NCBI GenBank assembly: GCA_021151535.1 | Contig: JAGKXC010000045.1 | Span: 1-17,449, forward strand | Length of the DNA stretch: 17,449 nucleotides | Direction of reading: 5' to 3' | From: Sphingobacteriia bacterium | Lineage (GTDB): Bacteria; Bacteroidota; Bacteroidia; NS11-12g; UBA955 | Shown: piece by piece, positions 1 to 7,845 of the stretch | Layout of the letters: the number at the start of each line of letters is the position of its first letter | Position numbering within the stretch: the stretch's first letter is position 1 | Notes under the pieces: generated by a model | What the model was told of the DNA's origin: nothing | Databases searched by the model: none | Seen by the model: only the letters and a program-made list of their open reading frames with translations | Program-made: the position numbers and the translations under genes

Positions 1-1655
1 CAGGTTGCAAAATAAACGGTGTTAACCAACCGCCACCTTCATTAATTCCATTGGTACCATTGGCCGCCACAGTGCGCACATTGGTTTTATCAATGGCCCT
101 ATAAATATCACCCATTACATAAGACCCATAAACATATAGATCGTTGCTCGGATCTACCGCACAGTCCATCCCATCGCCTCCATAATAAGTGTAAAATTCA
201 TCCCTGTTTTGCTGAGCAGAACCATTGTCCTGGTAACCCTGGGCCGACATAAACGGTTGATTTTGAGACACATCCAATCTATAAATTTGTGAATTTTGAA
301 TACCCGAGGAAATGTTTACATATTTCTTTCCGCCATCGCCAGAAAAATAAATACCCCCATCATTGCCCGCAAACAAAGTTTTTCCAGTAATACCAAAATC
401 CCCGATATGTTGATCGGCATGGATATCATCTGCCGTGCTGCCCACCCAATGACCACTAATGCTAAAACTCACACCCGCATTGGTTGATTTCCAAACATTT
501 ACGAAATCCATAAAACTTAGAGTTAGCGGCGATCAAAAAATACACTTTGGCTTTATCGGCAGCAGTAACAGCAATTTGTCCACGCTGCATTCCTGTAGTA
601 GGCAAACCCACGGTAATTTGAACAAAGCTTGCACCGCCATCAGTACTTCTATAAAAATAGCCATTGCTAGCTGTATAAACGATATTGGAATTGGTAGGAT
701 GAAACACCAAATCATGGTATTTACTGGTATTGGGCGAGGTTCTCGTCCATGTACTTCCTGAATTCAGCGATCGAAAAACACCGCCTGAAGTGGCAGCCAA
801 CAAATAACCCGAATTCTTGGGGTGCATAATGATTCTACCCACCGTAACATTGCCCATACCTGTATTGCGCAGGGCAAAGGTTTTGCCTCCATTGGGAGAA
901 TAAATCACGCCATAACCCGGTGCATCGCCTGCATCGCAATCGCCCGTTCCGATATACAACGTATCCGGATTTTTGTGTGATAAAACCATGGCGGAAGCCC
1001 CTAATGTTAGAAACCCGGAACTATTGGGCGCATTCCAAAAATGGCTCCAAGTTTTACCATAATCGGAAGTTTTCCAAACCCCACCTTGCGGCGCCAAAGC
1101 AAAAAAAGTATTCGAATCGGTGGGATGAAAAGCAATGCCATTAATTCTACCAATTCCGGTAGGCTGCGAGGTTTGATTCCAAGGATGCTTCACCGGACCT
1201 ACGGCCTCCCATCGTCCTTGTGTACCACAATTTACAACAGGTTGCACGGGTGATCCCCCATTCGGGGCTGCACCACTCACCGATTTTCCCGTATTGGGCA
1301 ACCCAGAAGTTGCAGTAGCGGAACCATCGCCCAACAAACTTAAAAACTCATTAATTATTCCCTGATCCCAAACTACATATCCGGAATCATCCAATCGATT
1401 GATTACACGAAATTCCCAGCGTTTAAAGGCCTTGTAACCCCCGCCTTTTTTGGGAACAACTCCGCCCCAATAGGCATCGAACAAAGCCTTCGCCTTGTAA
1501 TAATTGGGACGAGAACTTTGAATCTCATTCACCCATGTCCATGCTGAATCCCCAGTATCTAAAGGCTTGGAATAAGTATTAGAAGCAGTTTGTGCGTAGG
1601 AATTAGAAAATAAAAGTTGACCCATAATGGCCAACAATAACACAATAAAATTCAT
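1..1655 (-). CDS. Secreted beta-propeller (BNR/sortilin-like, Asp-box) protein, 3' partial, apparent frameshift
   Basis: Large exported protein whose C-terminus lies beyond the left edge. The start at 1655 was chosen because it gives a clean signal peptide (MNFIVLLLAIMGQLLFSNSYAQ) and begins 13 bases after the stop of the upstream gene; a longer ORF would start inside that gene. An N-terminal segment around residues 50-85 contains GGGYKAFKRWE, a motif I associate with T9SS-exported exoproteins of this phylum. From residue 148 on come repeated Asp-box blades: KTSDYGKTW (195), YSPNGGKTF (252), RSLNSGSTW (295), RSTDGGASF (336). This is the sortilin/VPS10-like propeller seen in secreted glycosidases and adhesins. 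After about residue 380 the frame breaks. A stop follows at 462-464, but the next frame continues without stops to position 1 and adds further blades (KSTNAGVSF, GGIYFSGDGGKKY). One base change near 502-516 would restore one protein. Substrate and catalysis cannot be inferred. Confidence 0.8.
512..515 (-). other. Probable frameshift site in the beta-propeller gene
   Basis: The plus strand reads aaaa here, so the coding strand reads TTTT. Removing one T turns the reading AANSKFYGFRKC-stop into AANSKFMDFVNVWKSTNAG, which continues as propeller sequence to the window edge. The exact base is uncertain; any single-base change between about 502 and 516 would do. Sequencing error, a true mutation, or (less likely) programmed slippage are all possible. 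Confidence 0.6.
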
Positions 1656-1668
1656 TCTATTAACGCGA

Positions 1669-2781
1669 TTAACGATCGAGCAATTTAAGCAATTCTGCGG
1701 TAGAAAGGAACGGCCCTTGCACATTATTTGTGAGCACTACAAAGCCTTTTTCCTCATCCAAACATCGCCAGAAATACGTTCTAAAACCTTTCCACCAACC
1801 GTTGTGGTAAGCCCATTTCTGTCCGTTTACCCACTTAATTCTCCACCCCAATCCATAAAAAGCAGAAGGCGCAGTAGTTGTTTGCGGCGTAATCATTTCA
1901 CTGGCGATGGGATCATGCAATATAAAATTGGTACGCAAAGCCTGGTCAAAAGCCCACATCTCAATCACACTAGAATACACGCCTTTATCACCTGTGGCTC
2001 CATTGTAGGGATTATCGGCAAAAACGCGCTTGTTATCATAGCCTTGCACCACATAATTCTGCAAACCCATGGAGTCTAAATTACAGATATGTGAGTATTT
2101 CATTCCCGCCGGCAACATAATTCTGGTTCTCACAAAATCGCGAAAATCCATATCCGTTAAACGTTCAATGATGAGCGCCAAAAACGCATAGTTGGTATTG
2201 CAATAATCGTATTTCCCTTGTTTACCAAAAACGTTAGGTCCTTGTTTGTTAATCAGTTGCAGCACATCCTCATTGGTCATATGCGTTTTTGGCTGCTCCC
2301 AACCGCGGATATCCACGTAAAAATAATCCGGTAATCCACTGGTATGCGATGCCAAATGTCGGAGTGTAAGCGATTTCACTTTCAACTCTGGTAAATACCA
2401 ATGCACAGAATCATCCAGTTGAAAATACCCATCTTGCACCATCAACATGGTAGCCACGCCGGTAAATGTTTTTGATACACTGGCAAGCTGATATAAATCT
2501 TCGGGTCGGGTGGTATCTTTGGTTGAAAATGTGGCGTAACCCATTGATCCATAGTGCATACTATCACCTTTAAAAAACAGATAAGTGCCGTTAAAATTGC
2601 CCCATTTGTAGTGTTTCCTAAAAAAGGAATCGATGATTTTGATGGATGTATCGCGGAATTTTTTCCTACCGGTTGTGTCGTATGGTTTGGCGATAGGCGG
2701 TAATTCCAAACTTCTTCCCACCGCCACCGAAGTGAGCATAACCAACAACAGCAGGGGTACTAAAATTTTGGATTTCAACAT
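1669..2781 (-). CDS. Serine hydrolase, class C beta-lactamase / penicillin-binding-protein fold
   Basis: A 370-residue exported protein of the Beta-lactamase (PF00144) superfamily, which includes AmpC, D-amino acid peptidases and esterases. An N-terminal hydrophobic segment (residues 5-22, LVPLLLLVMLTSVAVG within it) is a likely signal peptide, so it acts in the periplasm or outside the cell. The three active-site motifs are present: SVSK (101-104, nucleophile S101 and K104), YCN (193-195) and HNG (326-328, in the place of KTG). HNG rather than KTG is more like the esterase/peptidase branch than true beta-lactamases, so resistance should not be assumed. It lies 27 bases after queE and 13 bases before the propeller gene in the same direction, consistent with one transcript. 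The substrate is unknown. Confidence 0.88.
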   Translation of the reverse strand: MLKSKILVPLLLLVMLTSVAVGRSLELPPIAKPYDTTGRKKFRDTSIKIIDSFFRKHYKWGNFNGTYLFFKGDSMHYGSMGYATFSTKDTTRPEDLYQLASVSKTFTGVATMLMVQDGYFQLDDSVHWYLPELKVKSLTLRHLASHTSGLPDYFYVDIRGWEQPKTHMTNEDVLQLINKQGPNVFGKQGKYDYCNTNYAFLALIIERLTDMDFRDFVRTRIMLPAGMKYSHICNLDSMGLQNYVVQGYDNKRVFADNPYNGATGDKGVYSSVIEMWAFDQALRTNFILHDPIASEMITPQTTTAPSAFYGLGWRIKWVNGQKWAYHNGWWKGFRTYFWRCLDEEKGFVVLTNNVQGPFLSTAELLKLLDR

Positions 2782-2808
2782 GCAAATGCCTGGAATTAGC
2801 GGCGGCCC

Positions 2809-3462
2809 TTAAGGCACATTGATGATTTTATGGGTTTGCAACGAAATTTTCCACCGAGGGTTTGATTTCACATAATCGATGATTAGCGGCATCACTTCTT
2901 GTTGTTTATCCCACTCTGGTTGCAGCAACCATTGAGCATTTGGCGCTTCTTCACACCATTTTTCGGCCCATTGAAAATCAGATTTATTAAACACCACAAC
3001 TTTCAACTCATGGGCTTTCACCACGGCTTCGGTTACTGGATTTTTGAATTTTTTGGGCGATACACAAATCCAATCGAAATCGCCTACAATGGGATAAGCT
3101 CCAGAAGTTTCGATGTGCACGCGAATTCCCTCTTGGTGAAAAGCATCACACAAATATGTGCAATTGTACATGGCTGGTTCGCCACCTGTAATTACCACCA
3201 ACGGAGCGTGGGATTCTTTCACCCACTGCACCATTTCATCAATGTGATGAAGGGGAAAACCTTCTGCTGGCCAACTTTCTTTTACATCACACCAAACGCA
3301 ACCCACATCGCAGCCCGCAAAGCGAATAAAATAAGCCGCTGAGCCCGTATAAACACCTTCACCTTGAATGGTATAAAAATGCTCCATCACAGGAAATAAG
3401 CCTTCGGATTCAGCCCTTTTCTGGGCAACTAGTAACGATTCAGCAGATGGTTTTTCAGCCAC
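2809..3462 (-). CDS. queE: 7-carboxy-7-deazaguanine synthase QueE (radical SAM)
   Basis: Radical SAM enzyme that converts 6-carboxy-5,6,7,8-tetrahydropterin to 7-carboxy-7-deazaguanine, a step on the path to preQ0, preQ1 and queuosine in tRNA. At 217 residues it has a typical length. It shows FYTIQGEG (29-36), the cluster-binding cysteines C51, C55 and C58 as CDVGCVWC, the TGGEP motif (92-96) for SAM binding, and LQTHK near the C-terminus. The start codon is GTG at 3462. The in-frame ATG at residue 26 is less likely because family members keep residues ahead of the FYTIQGEG motif, and this protein has a matching segment (LLVAQKRAESEGLFPVMEHF). It lies 23 bases after folD and is probably co-transcribed with it. 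No other queuosine gene is in the window. Confidence 0.93.
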   Translation of the reverse strand: MAEKPSAESLLVAQKRAESEGLFPVMEHFYTIQGEGVYTGSAAYFIRFAGCDVGCVWCDVKESWPAEGFPLHHIDEMVQWVKESHAPLVVITGGEPAMYNCTYLCDAFHQEGIRVHIETSGAYPIVGDFDWICVSPKKFKNPVTEAVVKAHELKVVVFNKSDFQWAEKWCEEAPNAQWLLQPEWDKQQEVMPLIIDYVKSNPRWKISLQTHKIINVP

Positions 3463-3485
3463 AAATGTGATTTTATTTTTGCGAA

Positions 3486-4397
3486 TTAAGCAGGCGATTT
3501 CTTGGCGATTTTACCCGCTTCCACACTTTTTTTGTACACCACCAAAGTATTCATCATCAATCCTGTGATGGTCATTGGGCCTACACCTTTAGGTACAGGG
3601 GTAATGGCTGAAGCAACGGGTTCAACTGCGGCATAATCCACATCGCCCATTAATTTCCAACCAGCTTTCTTGGTAGCATCATCCACACGGGTAGTTCCTA
3701 CATCAACTACAACTGCGCCGGGCTTCACCATATCTGCAGTCACAAAACCTGGCTTACCCAAGGCAACCACCAAAATATCGGCTTGCAAGGTGTAATCTTT
3801 TAAGTTTTGCGTACGACTATGGCACAAGGTTACGGTGGCATTTCCGTAATCTGCAGCAGCCGAAAGCAGCATACTCATTGGGCGACCCACAATATTAGAC
3901 CTTCCCAAAACAACAGCGTGTTTACCGGCGATATCGATACCATAATGCTTTAACAACAATGTTATGCCATAGGGCGTGGCAGGTTTTACCCCATCAGAAC
4001 CTTTGGCCAATCTTCCCATGTTGATATCATGAAAACCATCTACATCTTTTTCTGGCAAAATGGCTTCTGTAACTTTTTCCTCAGAAATATGTTTTGGCAA
4101 TGGCAATTGAACAATCAATCCATCAATACTTGGATCTTGGTTGATGCGGTTGATTTCATTTAACAAGAATTCCTCAGTGATGTCAGCTTCAAAATGCAAA
4201 ACGGTGCCAGTAAATCCGATATCATCGCAAGCTTTTTTCTTGGCTCCCACGTAGGTCATGCTACCGCCATCGGTACCAACCAAAATTGCCACCAAATGTG
4301 GGGCTCTATATCCTTGCGCATCAAAATTGGCAACCTCGCCAGCCATCGCTGTGCGGATTGCTACAGATGCATCAGCGCCATTAAGTATCAATGCCAT
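3486..4397 (-). CDS. folD: Bifunctional methylenetetrahydrofolate dehydrogenase / methenyltetrahydrofolate cyclohydrolase FolD
   Basis: Cytosolic one-carbon enzyme interconverting 5,10-methylene-, 5,10-methenyl- and 10-formyl-tetrahydrofolate with NADP+. The 303 residues match the family length. Visible motifs are YVGAKKKACDDIG (49-61, with the catalytic YxxxK as Y49 and K53), GLIVQLPLP (93-101), KDVDGFH (117-123), the nucleotide-binding loop GRSNIVGRP (165-173) and PVPKGVGPMT (267-276). The last is usually PVPGGVGPMT, so K270 is a departure at a conserved spot. The start ATG at 4397 fits the family N-terminus. A TAnnTTTG box ends only four bases before it, suggesting a very short or absent leader. 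folD begins the run folD, queE, serine hydrolase and propeller gene. Confidence 0.95.
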   Translation of the reverse strand: MALILNGADASVAIRTAMAGEVANFDAQGYRAPHLVAILVGTDGGSMTYVGAKKKACDDIGFTGTVLHFEADITEEFLLNEINRINQDPSIDGLIVQLPLPKHISEEKVTEAILPEKDVDGFHDINMGRLAKGSDGVKPATPYGITLLLKHYGIDIAGKHAVVLGRSNIVGRPMSMLLSAAADYGNATVTLCHSRTQNLKDYTLQADILVVALGKPGFVTADMVKPGAVVVDVGTTRVDDATKKAGWKLMGDVDYAAVEPVASAITPVPKGVGPMTITGLMMNTLVVYKKSVEAGKIAKKSPA

Positions 4398-4401
4398 GTT
4401 A

Positions 4402-4409
4402 CAAAAATA
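4402..4409 (-). promoter_or_regulatory. Putative -7 box of the folD promoter
   Basis: The minus strand reads TATTTTTG, a full match to the Bacteroidota -7 consensus TAnnTTTG. The expected TTG at -33 is only weakly matched (TGG at 19-base spacing). The box ends four bases before the folD ATG, so a transcript started from it would have almost no leader. The rest of the 167-base gap between folD and mutS2 (4398-4564) shows no ORF, RNA gene or convincing terminator. Confidence 0.4.
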
Positions 4410-4564
4410 CCCGAAAAGGGGGAATTTCCCATGTTTAATGCCCCCAGTATTGGAAGTGTCTAAAATGATTGGCGGTAAAACCCAGAATCTCTCCTTCCAC
4501 CATGGCAGCGAGCAGTGGCTATTTTCACTTTATCAGCTTGAAGCGCTCCGAAGAATGAGAATTA

Positions 4565-7087
4565 TTACATCAAATGAATCACCAAACAACCATCGCCGCC
4601 CGCGGCCTCAGTTTGGTAAACGTAACTGCGAATATAGTTCAACGTGCGTAGATAATCTTTTAGGCCCTTGCGTAGAATGCCATCGCCCCGACCGTGAATC
4701 AAGTTCAATTCATTCTGGCCCAAGGCGTAAGCTTCATCCAACCAATGTTGTGTTTTTTGCAAGGCTTCGTCTAACCGACAGCCTCTTACATCCAGGTTTG
4801 CGGAAAATTTGGATTGTTTATCTACCCAGTTGAATCCAATATCGGGGCGATGTTTTTTGCCCGCATTGGCGTTGCCACTCCCCTGTTCGTATGCCAATTC
4901 CGCCGCCGGAACCCACATTTTTATTAAGCCAAAGGCCACCCACACTTTTTCTTTTTTCACATCCAGCACCTCTCCCGACATTTCCGTAGCCACACTTCTC
5001 ACTTTGGCGCCTGGTTTCAAGGTGGCCAAATTTACCATCACCGGCGGCGGTGGCAGCTTGGGTTGAACTGTGGGAGATTTCTTCCCACCACCATGGCTTG
5101 GGGATTGATTTCCCGGCTGCTTCTTGCTCTTTTCAACCATCCCACTCAATTGCGGATCGTGACCATTTCCGTACCCCTGTTGCTTGGCCATTTTCATCGC
5201 CTCGGCAATGTCGTTGTACAACCTTTCCTTGTGCTTATCTAACTTTTCTCTGGCTTGTTTGGTAACTTCTTTTTCGGCGCGATGCTCCTTAATAATCCGA
5301 ATGGTTTGCTCAATTTGCTGGTTGGTATCTTGCACCAATTTCCTCGCTTCCTCCCTCGCTGCATTCAAATAATCCTGTCGCTTCTGCTGCAACTTATCCT
5401 TCAACTGCTGATAAGAATCCGTTAAGGTTTCCAAGTGCTGCAGCTTTTCTTCATACTCCTGATTTTGCTGCTGCAACAGATGATTCTGTCGCTCCAATTG
5501 CAACATCAAATCTTCGGTTTTACCCATTTGATGACCGGCCAACACTTTAATGCGCTCAATCCAATCGGTATCAAATCCGGTTTTTCGCATTAATTCCAAC
5601 GCAAATGAAGAACCCGGTTTCCCAACAACCAAACGGTATAAAGGCTTCAATGCATGAGCATCATAGGCCATCGAGGCTTGAATCACTTGTTCAATACCCA
5701 CTCCCCATTCCCGCAATTGCGAAAAGTGGGTTGTGGCCACCACCAAACTGTGTTTTTCCAGCAATTGCTCCAACACAGCTTGCGCGATCGGCGCACCAAA
5801 TCGGGGATCTGTACCTGCCCCAATTTCGTCCAATCCCACCAAACTCCTATCGCCCGCATGATCCAAAATCAGCTTTAAGCCCTTCAAATGCGCACTAAAT
5901 GTACTCAACCCTTGCTCAATGCTCTGACCATCGCCACAATCAATTCCCAAAAATTCAAAAACACCCAATTTGCTCTCAGGCAATGCCGTAATAAACAGCC
6001 CGCACTGCACCATGTATTGCAGCAGCAATGTGGTTTTTAGCACCACACTCTTACCCCCAGCATTGGGTCCGCTTACCACCATAATCCTTTGATCTGTAAG
6101 CGATAAAGACAGTGGAACGGGCGATAATTTCTGTTGTTGTAATTCCTGTTTTAACACCGGGTGAACCGCTTTCACTAAATGAATCGTTGGCTCAGCCGAT
6201 AACTTAGGTCGTTCTGCAGCATTTGCCGCACACCAATCGCATTTGGCAATCCAAAAATCCACCACACTCAAGGAAGCCATGATGGCTTGGAATTCCGCTT
6301 GATAGGGCGATAATTCACTAGTAAGTTGCTTTAGAATTCGCTCCCTTTCCCTGCGCTGTTCCGCATATAATTCTTTCAGGCGATTGTTTAACTCCAATGC
6401 CTGAGCCGGTTCTACGTATAATATTTTTCCAGTTGCCGAAACGTCTTTAACAAAGCCTTGCACCTTGCGTTTAAATTCTGCCAACACTGGAATTACCAAT
6501 CTTTCCTCACGCACACTCACGTCCGTTTCGGCTGTGTAGCCCAAGTTTTTCCATTCGCGAAAAACACCCCTTACCAGCTGCCGGGCCTCCCCTTCCAACC
6601 GTTGGATGTTGTTCAAAATCTTCGCATACGTTGGCGATGCCTTCACACTGATATTCCCAAATTCGTCTAACACCTTGGCCAAAACATCCAACACCTCTTT
6701 GGGTGCTGAGCGGCCCGGCAGCCGATGTGCTAAAATGGGAAACTCCTCAGCACGCACCTGCATACTGGATGAAAACTTCTGATAGGTGCGAAGTATATCG
6801 CCCAAAATCTGCAGTTCTTCCTCTTCCAAATAGGCATTTTCTACCTGCAACAAATGCAGAAAACCGCCAATATCAGACCCGCCCAATTGCAACAAACTGG
6901 GCATGCGCTCGCGGATTTGATTCACCTCATCCAACGCATCCAATTCATACACAATTTGCTCGAATTGGGTACTCATTCCCCAACTCACCGCATTGTCTTT
7001 GGTAAGTTGATACCTACAGCGCTGAACCACCGAAGTACGAATGGGCGAAAACCCAACCAACTGCTCAAAATCTAATGGATAAACCAC
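4565..7087 (-). CDS. mutS2: Endonuclease MutS2 / ribosome-rescue type MutS2-Smr ATPase
   Basis: An 840-residue DNA/ribosome-associated ABC-type ATPase. MutS2 proteins suppress homologous recombination in some bacteria and split collided ribosomes in others; the sequence cannot choose between these roles. In order: an N-terminal lever/clamp region (1-330); Walker A GPNAGGKS (340-347); an ABC-signature-like segment QSIEQGLSTFSAHLKGL (388-404); Walker B with the catalytic acid in VGLDEIGAGTDP (417-428); and the switch histidine in ATTHF (451-455). A long Gln/Glu-rich coiled coil (520-640) follows, then a Gly/Pro/Lys-rich linker (645-683), a KOW-like beta domain (686-735), and a C-terminal Smr domain (765-840) with LDVRG and HGRGDGILRKGL. 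The start is GTG, preceded by AGGAGG at a 5-base spacing. It lies 11 bases after the lipoprotein gene, so the two are probably co-transcribed. Confidence 0.95.
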   Translation of the reverse strand: MVYPLDFEQLVGFSPIRTSVVQRCRYQLTKDNAVSWGMSTQFEQIVYELDALDEVNQIRERMPSLLQLGGSDIGGFLHLLQVENAYLEEEELQILGDILRTYQKFSSSMQVRAEEFPILAHRLPGRSAPKEVLDVLAKVLDEFGNISVKASPTYAKILNNIQRLEGEARQLVRGVFREWKNLGYTAETDVSVREERLVIPVLAEFKRKVQGFVKDVSATGKILYVEPAQALELNNRLKELYAEQRRERERILKQLTSELSPYQAEFQAIMASLSVVDFWIAKCDWCAANAAERPKLSAEPTIHLVKAVHPVLKQELQQQKLSPVPLSLSLTDQRIMVVSGPNAGGKSVVLKTTLLLQYMVQCGLFITALPESKLGVFEFLGIDCGDGQSIEQGLSTFSAHLKGLKLILDHAGDRSLVGLDEIGAGTDPRFGAPIAQAVLEQLLEKHSLVVATTHFSQLREWGVGIEQVIQASMAYDAHALKPLYRLVVGKPGSSFALELMRKTGFDTDWIERIKVLAGHQMGKTEDLMLQLERQNHLLQQQNQEYEEKLQHLETLTDSYQQLKDKLQQKRQDYLNAAREEARKLVQDTNQQIEQTIRIIKEHRAEKEVTKQAREKLDKHKERLYNDIAEAMKMAKQQGYGNGHDPQLSGMVEKSKKQPGNQSPSHGGGKKSPTVQPKLPPPPVMVNLATLKPGAKVRSVATEMSGEVLDVKKEKVWVAFGLIKMWVPAAELAYEQGSGNANAGKKHRPDIGFNWVDKQSKFSANLDVRGCRLDEALQKTQHWLDEAYALGQNELNLIHGRGDGILRKGLKDYLRTLNYIRSYVYQTEAAGGDGCLVIHLM

Positions 7088-7092
7088 ATTCT

Positions 7093-7098
7093 CCTCCT
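7093..7098 (-). promoter_or_regulatory. Strong Shine-Dalgarno sequence deciding the mutS2 GTG start
   Basis: The minus strand reads AGGAGG immediately after the TAG stop of the upstream lipoprotein gene, five bases before the GTG at 7087. An overlapping ATG at 7089 is in another frame. The GTG gives the expected family N-terminus MVYPLDFEQLVGF. Such a clear anti-16S match stands out in a window where most genes lack one. Confidence 0.6.
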
Positions 7099-7710
7099 CT
7101 ATTTGTTAGCTGCTTGCTGCTTAATCGCCGCCTTTTTCTGTGCTTCCAACACCATTTTACCTGGCTTCTGCAACGGCGTTAATTGAATTTTCTGCACCTT
7201 GCTCATCTCCTGAGCAGCGCTGCTTGTAGACCCAGAAACAGCACCCGATAGCGCCGTACCTCCGCCTTGTTGCTGAACACCCTGCTCTCGCAACGCTTTA
7301 TCCCTCAACGATGAAGGCAAATTCTTGGGATGATAATTCTTAACATCATACCGCGCATCTGATTTCTGCAACCGCGTAATTACCTTTTCCATCATCGCCG
7401 AAAAATCCTCCGGTTTATCTTGGTAATATTTCAACTGCTTCACAAAATCGGCGTAATCCACATCGTATTTCTTGCATACAAAGGCATAATCGCGCTCCCA
7501 AACACTATCCGGTAACACACCAAAATTGTAAAAAATCTGATTACCTGATTCCAAAACCATGGCATCGGCCAAAATCTTTTCCATTTTGTCCTCAGCAACA
7601 AATCCACCAGAAAATCCGCAAGCACTTAGCGTAAACAAAAACAGCCATCCGCAAGTCTTAACCAGCGGTAAAAAACCCTTAATTTTGCTGTGCGAAACCA
7701 ACTTCCTCAT
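7099..7710 (-). CDS. DUF4296-like lipoprotein
   Basis: A 203-residue predicted lipoprotein. The N-terminus has a hydrophobic segment ending in the lipobox LSAC (28-31), so C31 would be lipidated, placing the protein in the cell envelope. Residues 40-117 (EDKMEKILADAMVLESG, then a segment with a conserved-looking KQLKYYQDKPEDF) resemble the DUF4296 family of Bacteroidota, whose function is not known. The C-terminal third is low in complexity, rich in Gln, Ser, Gly and Lys (QQQGGG, KKAAIKQQAANK). It is the first gene of a two-gene unit with mutS2 and is divergent from yggS. A TAnnTTTG box lies 33 bases upstream. The family assignment is by recognition of pattern only. Confidence 0.75.
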   Translation of the reverse strand: MRKLVSHSKIKGFLPLVKTCGWLFLFTLSACGFSGGFVAEDKMEKILADAMVLESGNQIFYNFGVLPDSVWERDYAFVCKKYDVDYADFVKQLKYYQDKPEDFSAMMEKVITRLQKSDARYDVKNYHPKNLPSSLRDKALREQGVQQQGGGTALSGAVSGSTSSAAQEMSKVQKIQLTPLQKPGKMVLEAQKKAAIKQQAANK

Positions 7711-7743
7711 GATGAAAATGCCTAGCTGCCAAAAAACAGTTTA

Positions 7744-7751
7744 CAAAGGTA
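7744..7751 (-). promoter_or_regulatory. Putative -7 box of the lipoprotein-mutS2 promoter
   Basis: The minus strand reads TACCTTTG, a full match to TAnnTTTG, 33 bases before the lipoprotein ATG. I see no TTG at the usual 19-20 base distance. That position instead falls inside a set of 21-base-phased TTCGC repeats, so the promoter may depend on an activator. Confidence 0.45.
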
Positions 7752-7757
7752 GTCAAA

Positions 7758-7805
7758 TTTCGCTGTTCCTAGGGCGATATTCGCTGTACCTATCCCCAAT
7801 TTCGC
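7758..7805. repeat. Three TTCGC repeats phased at 21 bases in a divergent promoter region
   Basis: TTCGC occurs at 7759, 7780 and 7801, exactly 21 bases (two helical turns) apart. The first two copies extend to TTCGCTGTnCCTA, with one variable base; the third keeps only the core. They lie between the lipoprotein and yggS-like genes, directly upstream of the lipoprotein -7 box. Such phasing places copies on one DNA face and would suit an operator, but no regulator is identified. Confidence 0.4.
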
Positions 7806-7845
7806 CCAGTATTTCACAACCCATTTCAACGTTAAAAGGCCAAAT

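Noticed and set aside
1627..2079. Open frame of 150 codons on the plus strand
   Set aside because: It is antisense to the serine hydrolase and the start of the propeller gene; no support as a gene.
1669..2781. Reading the serine hydrolase as an antibiotic-resistance beta-lactamase
   Set aside because: HNG in place of KTG and the wide functional range of the family make resistance unsupported.
2899..3342. Open frame of 147 codons on the plus strand inside queE
   Set aside because: It lies entirely antisense to a gene with all family motifs intact, and its protein shows no motif.
3458..3475. -7-like box CACATTTG at the queE start
   Set aside because: One mismatch in the key TA pair, and queE lies only 23 bases after folD, so a separate promoter is not needed.
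4411..4430. Small palindrome GGGAATTTCCC upstream of folD as an operator or terminator
   Set aside because: The arms are only five bases and there is no second copy or T run; it could easily be chance.
4258..4833. Open frame of 191 codons on the plus strand across the folD-mutS2 gap
   Set aside because: It is antisense to the start of folD and the end of mutS2, has no recognisable domain, and its protein is rich in residues typical of shadow frames.
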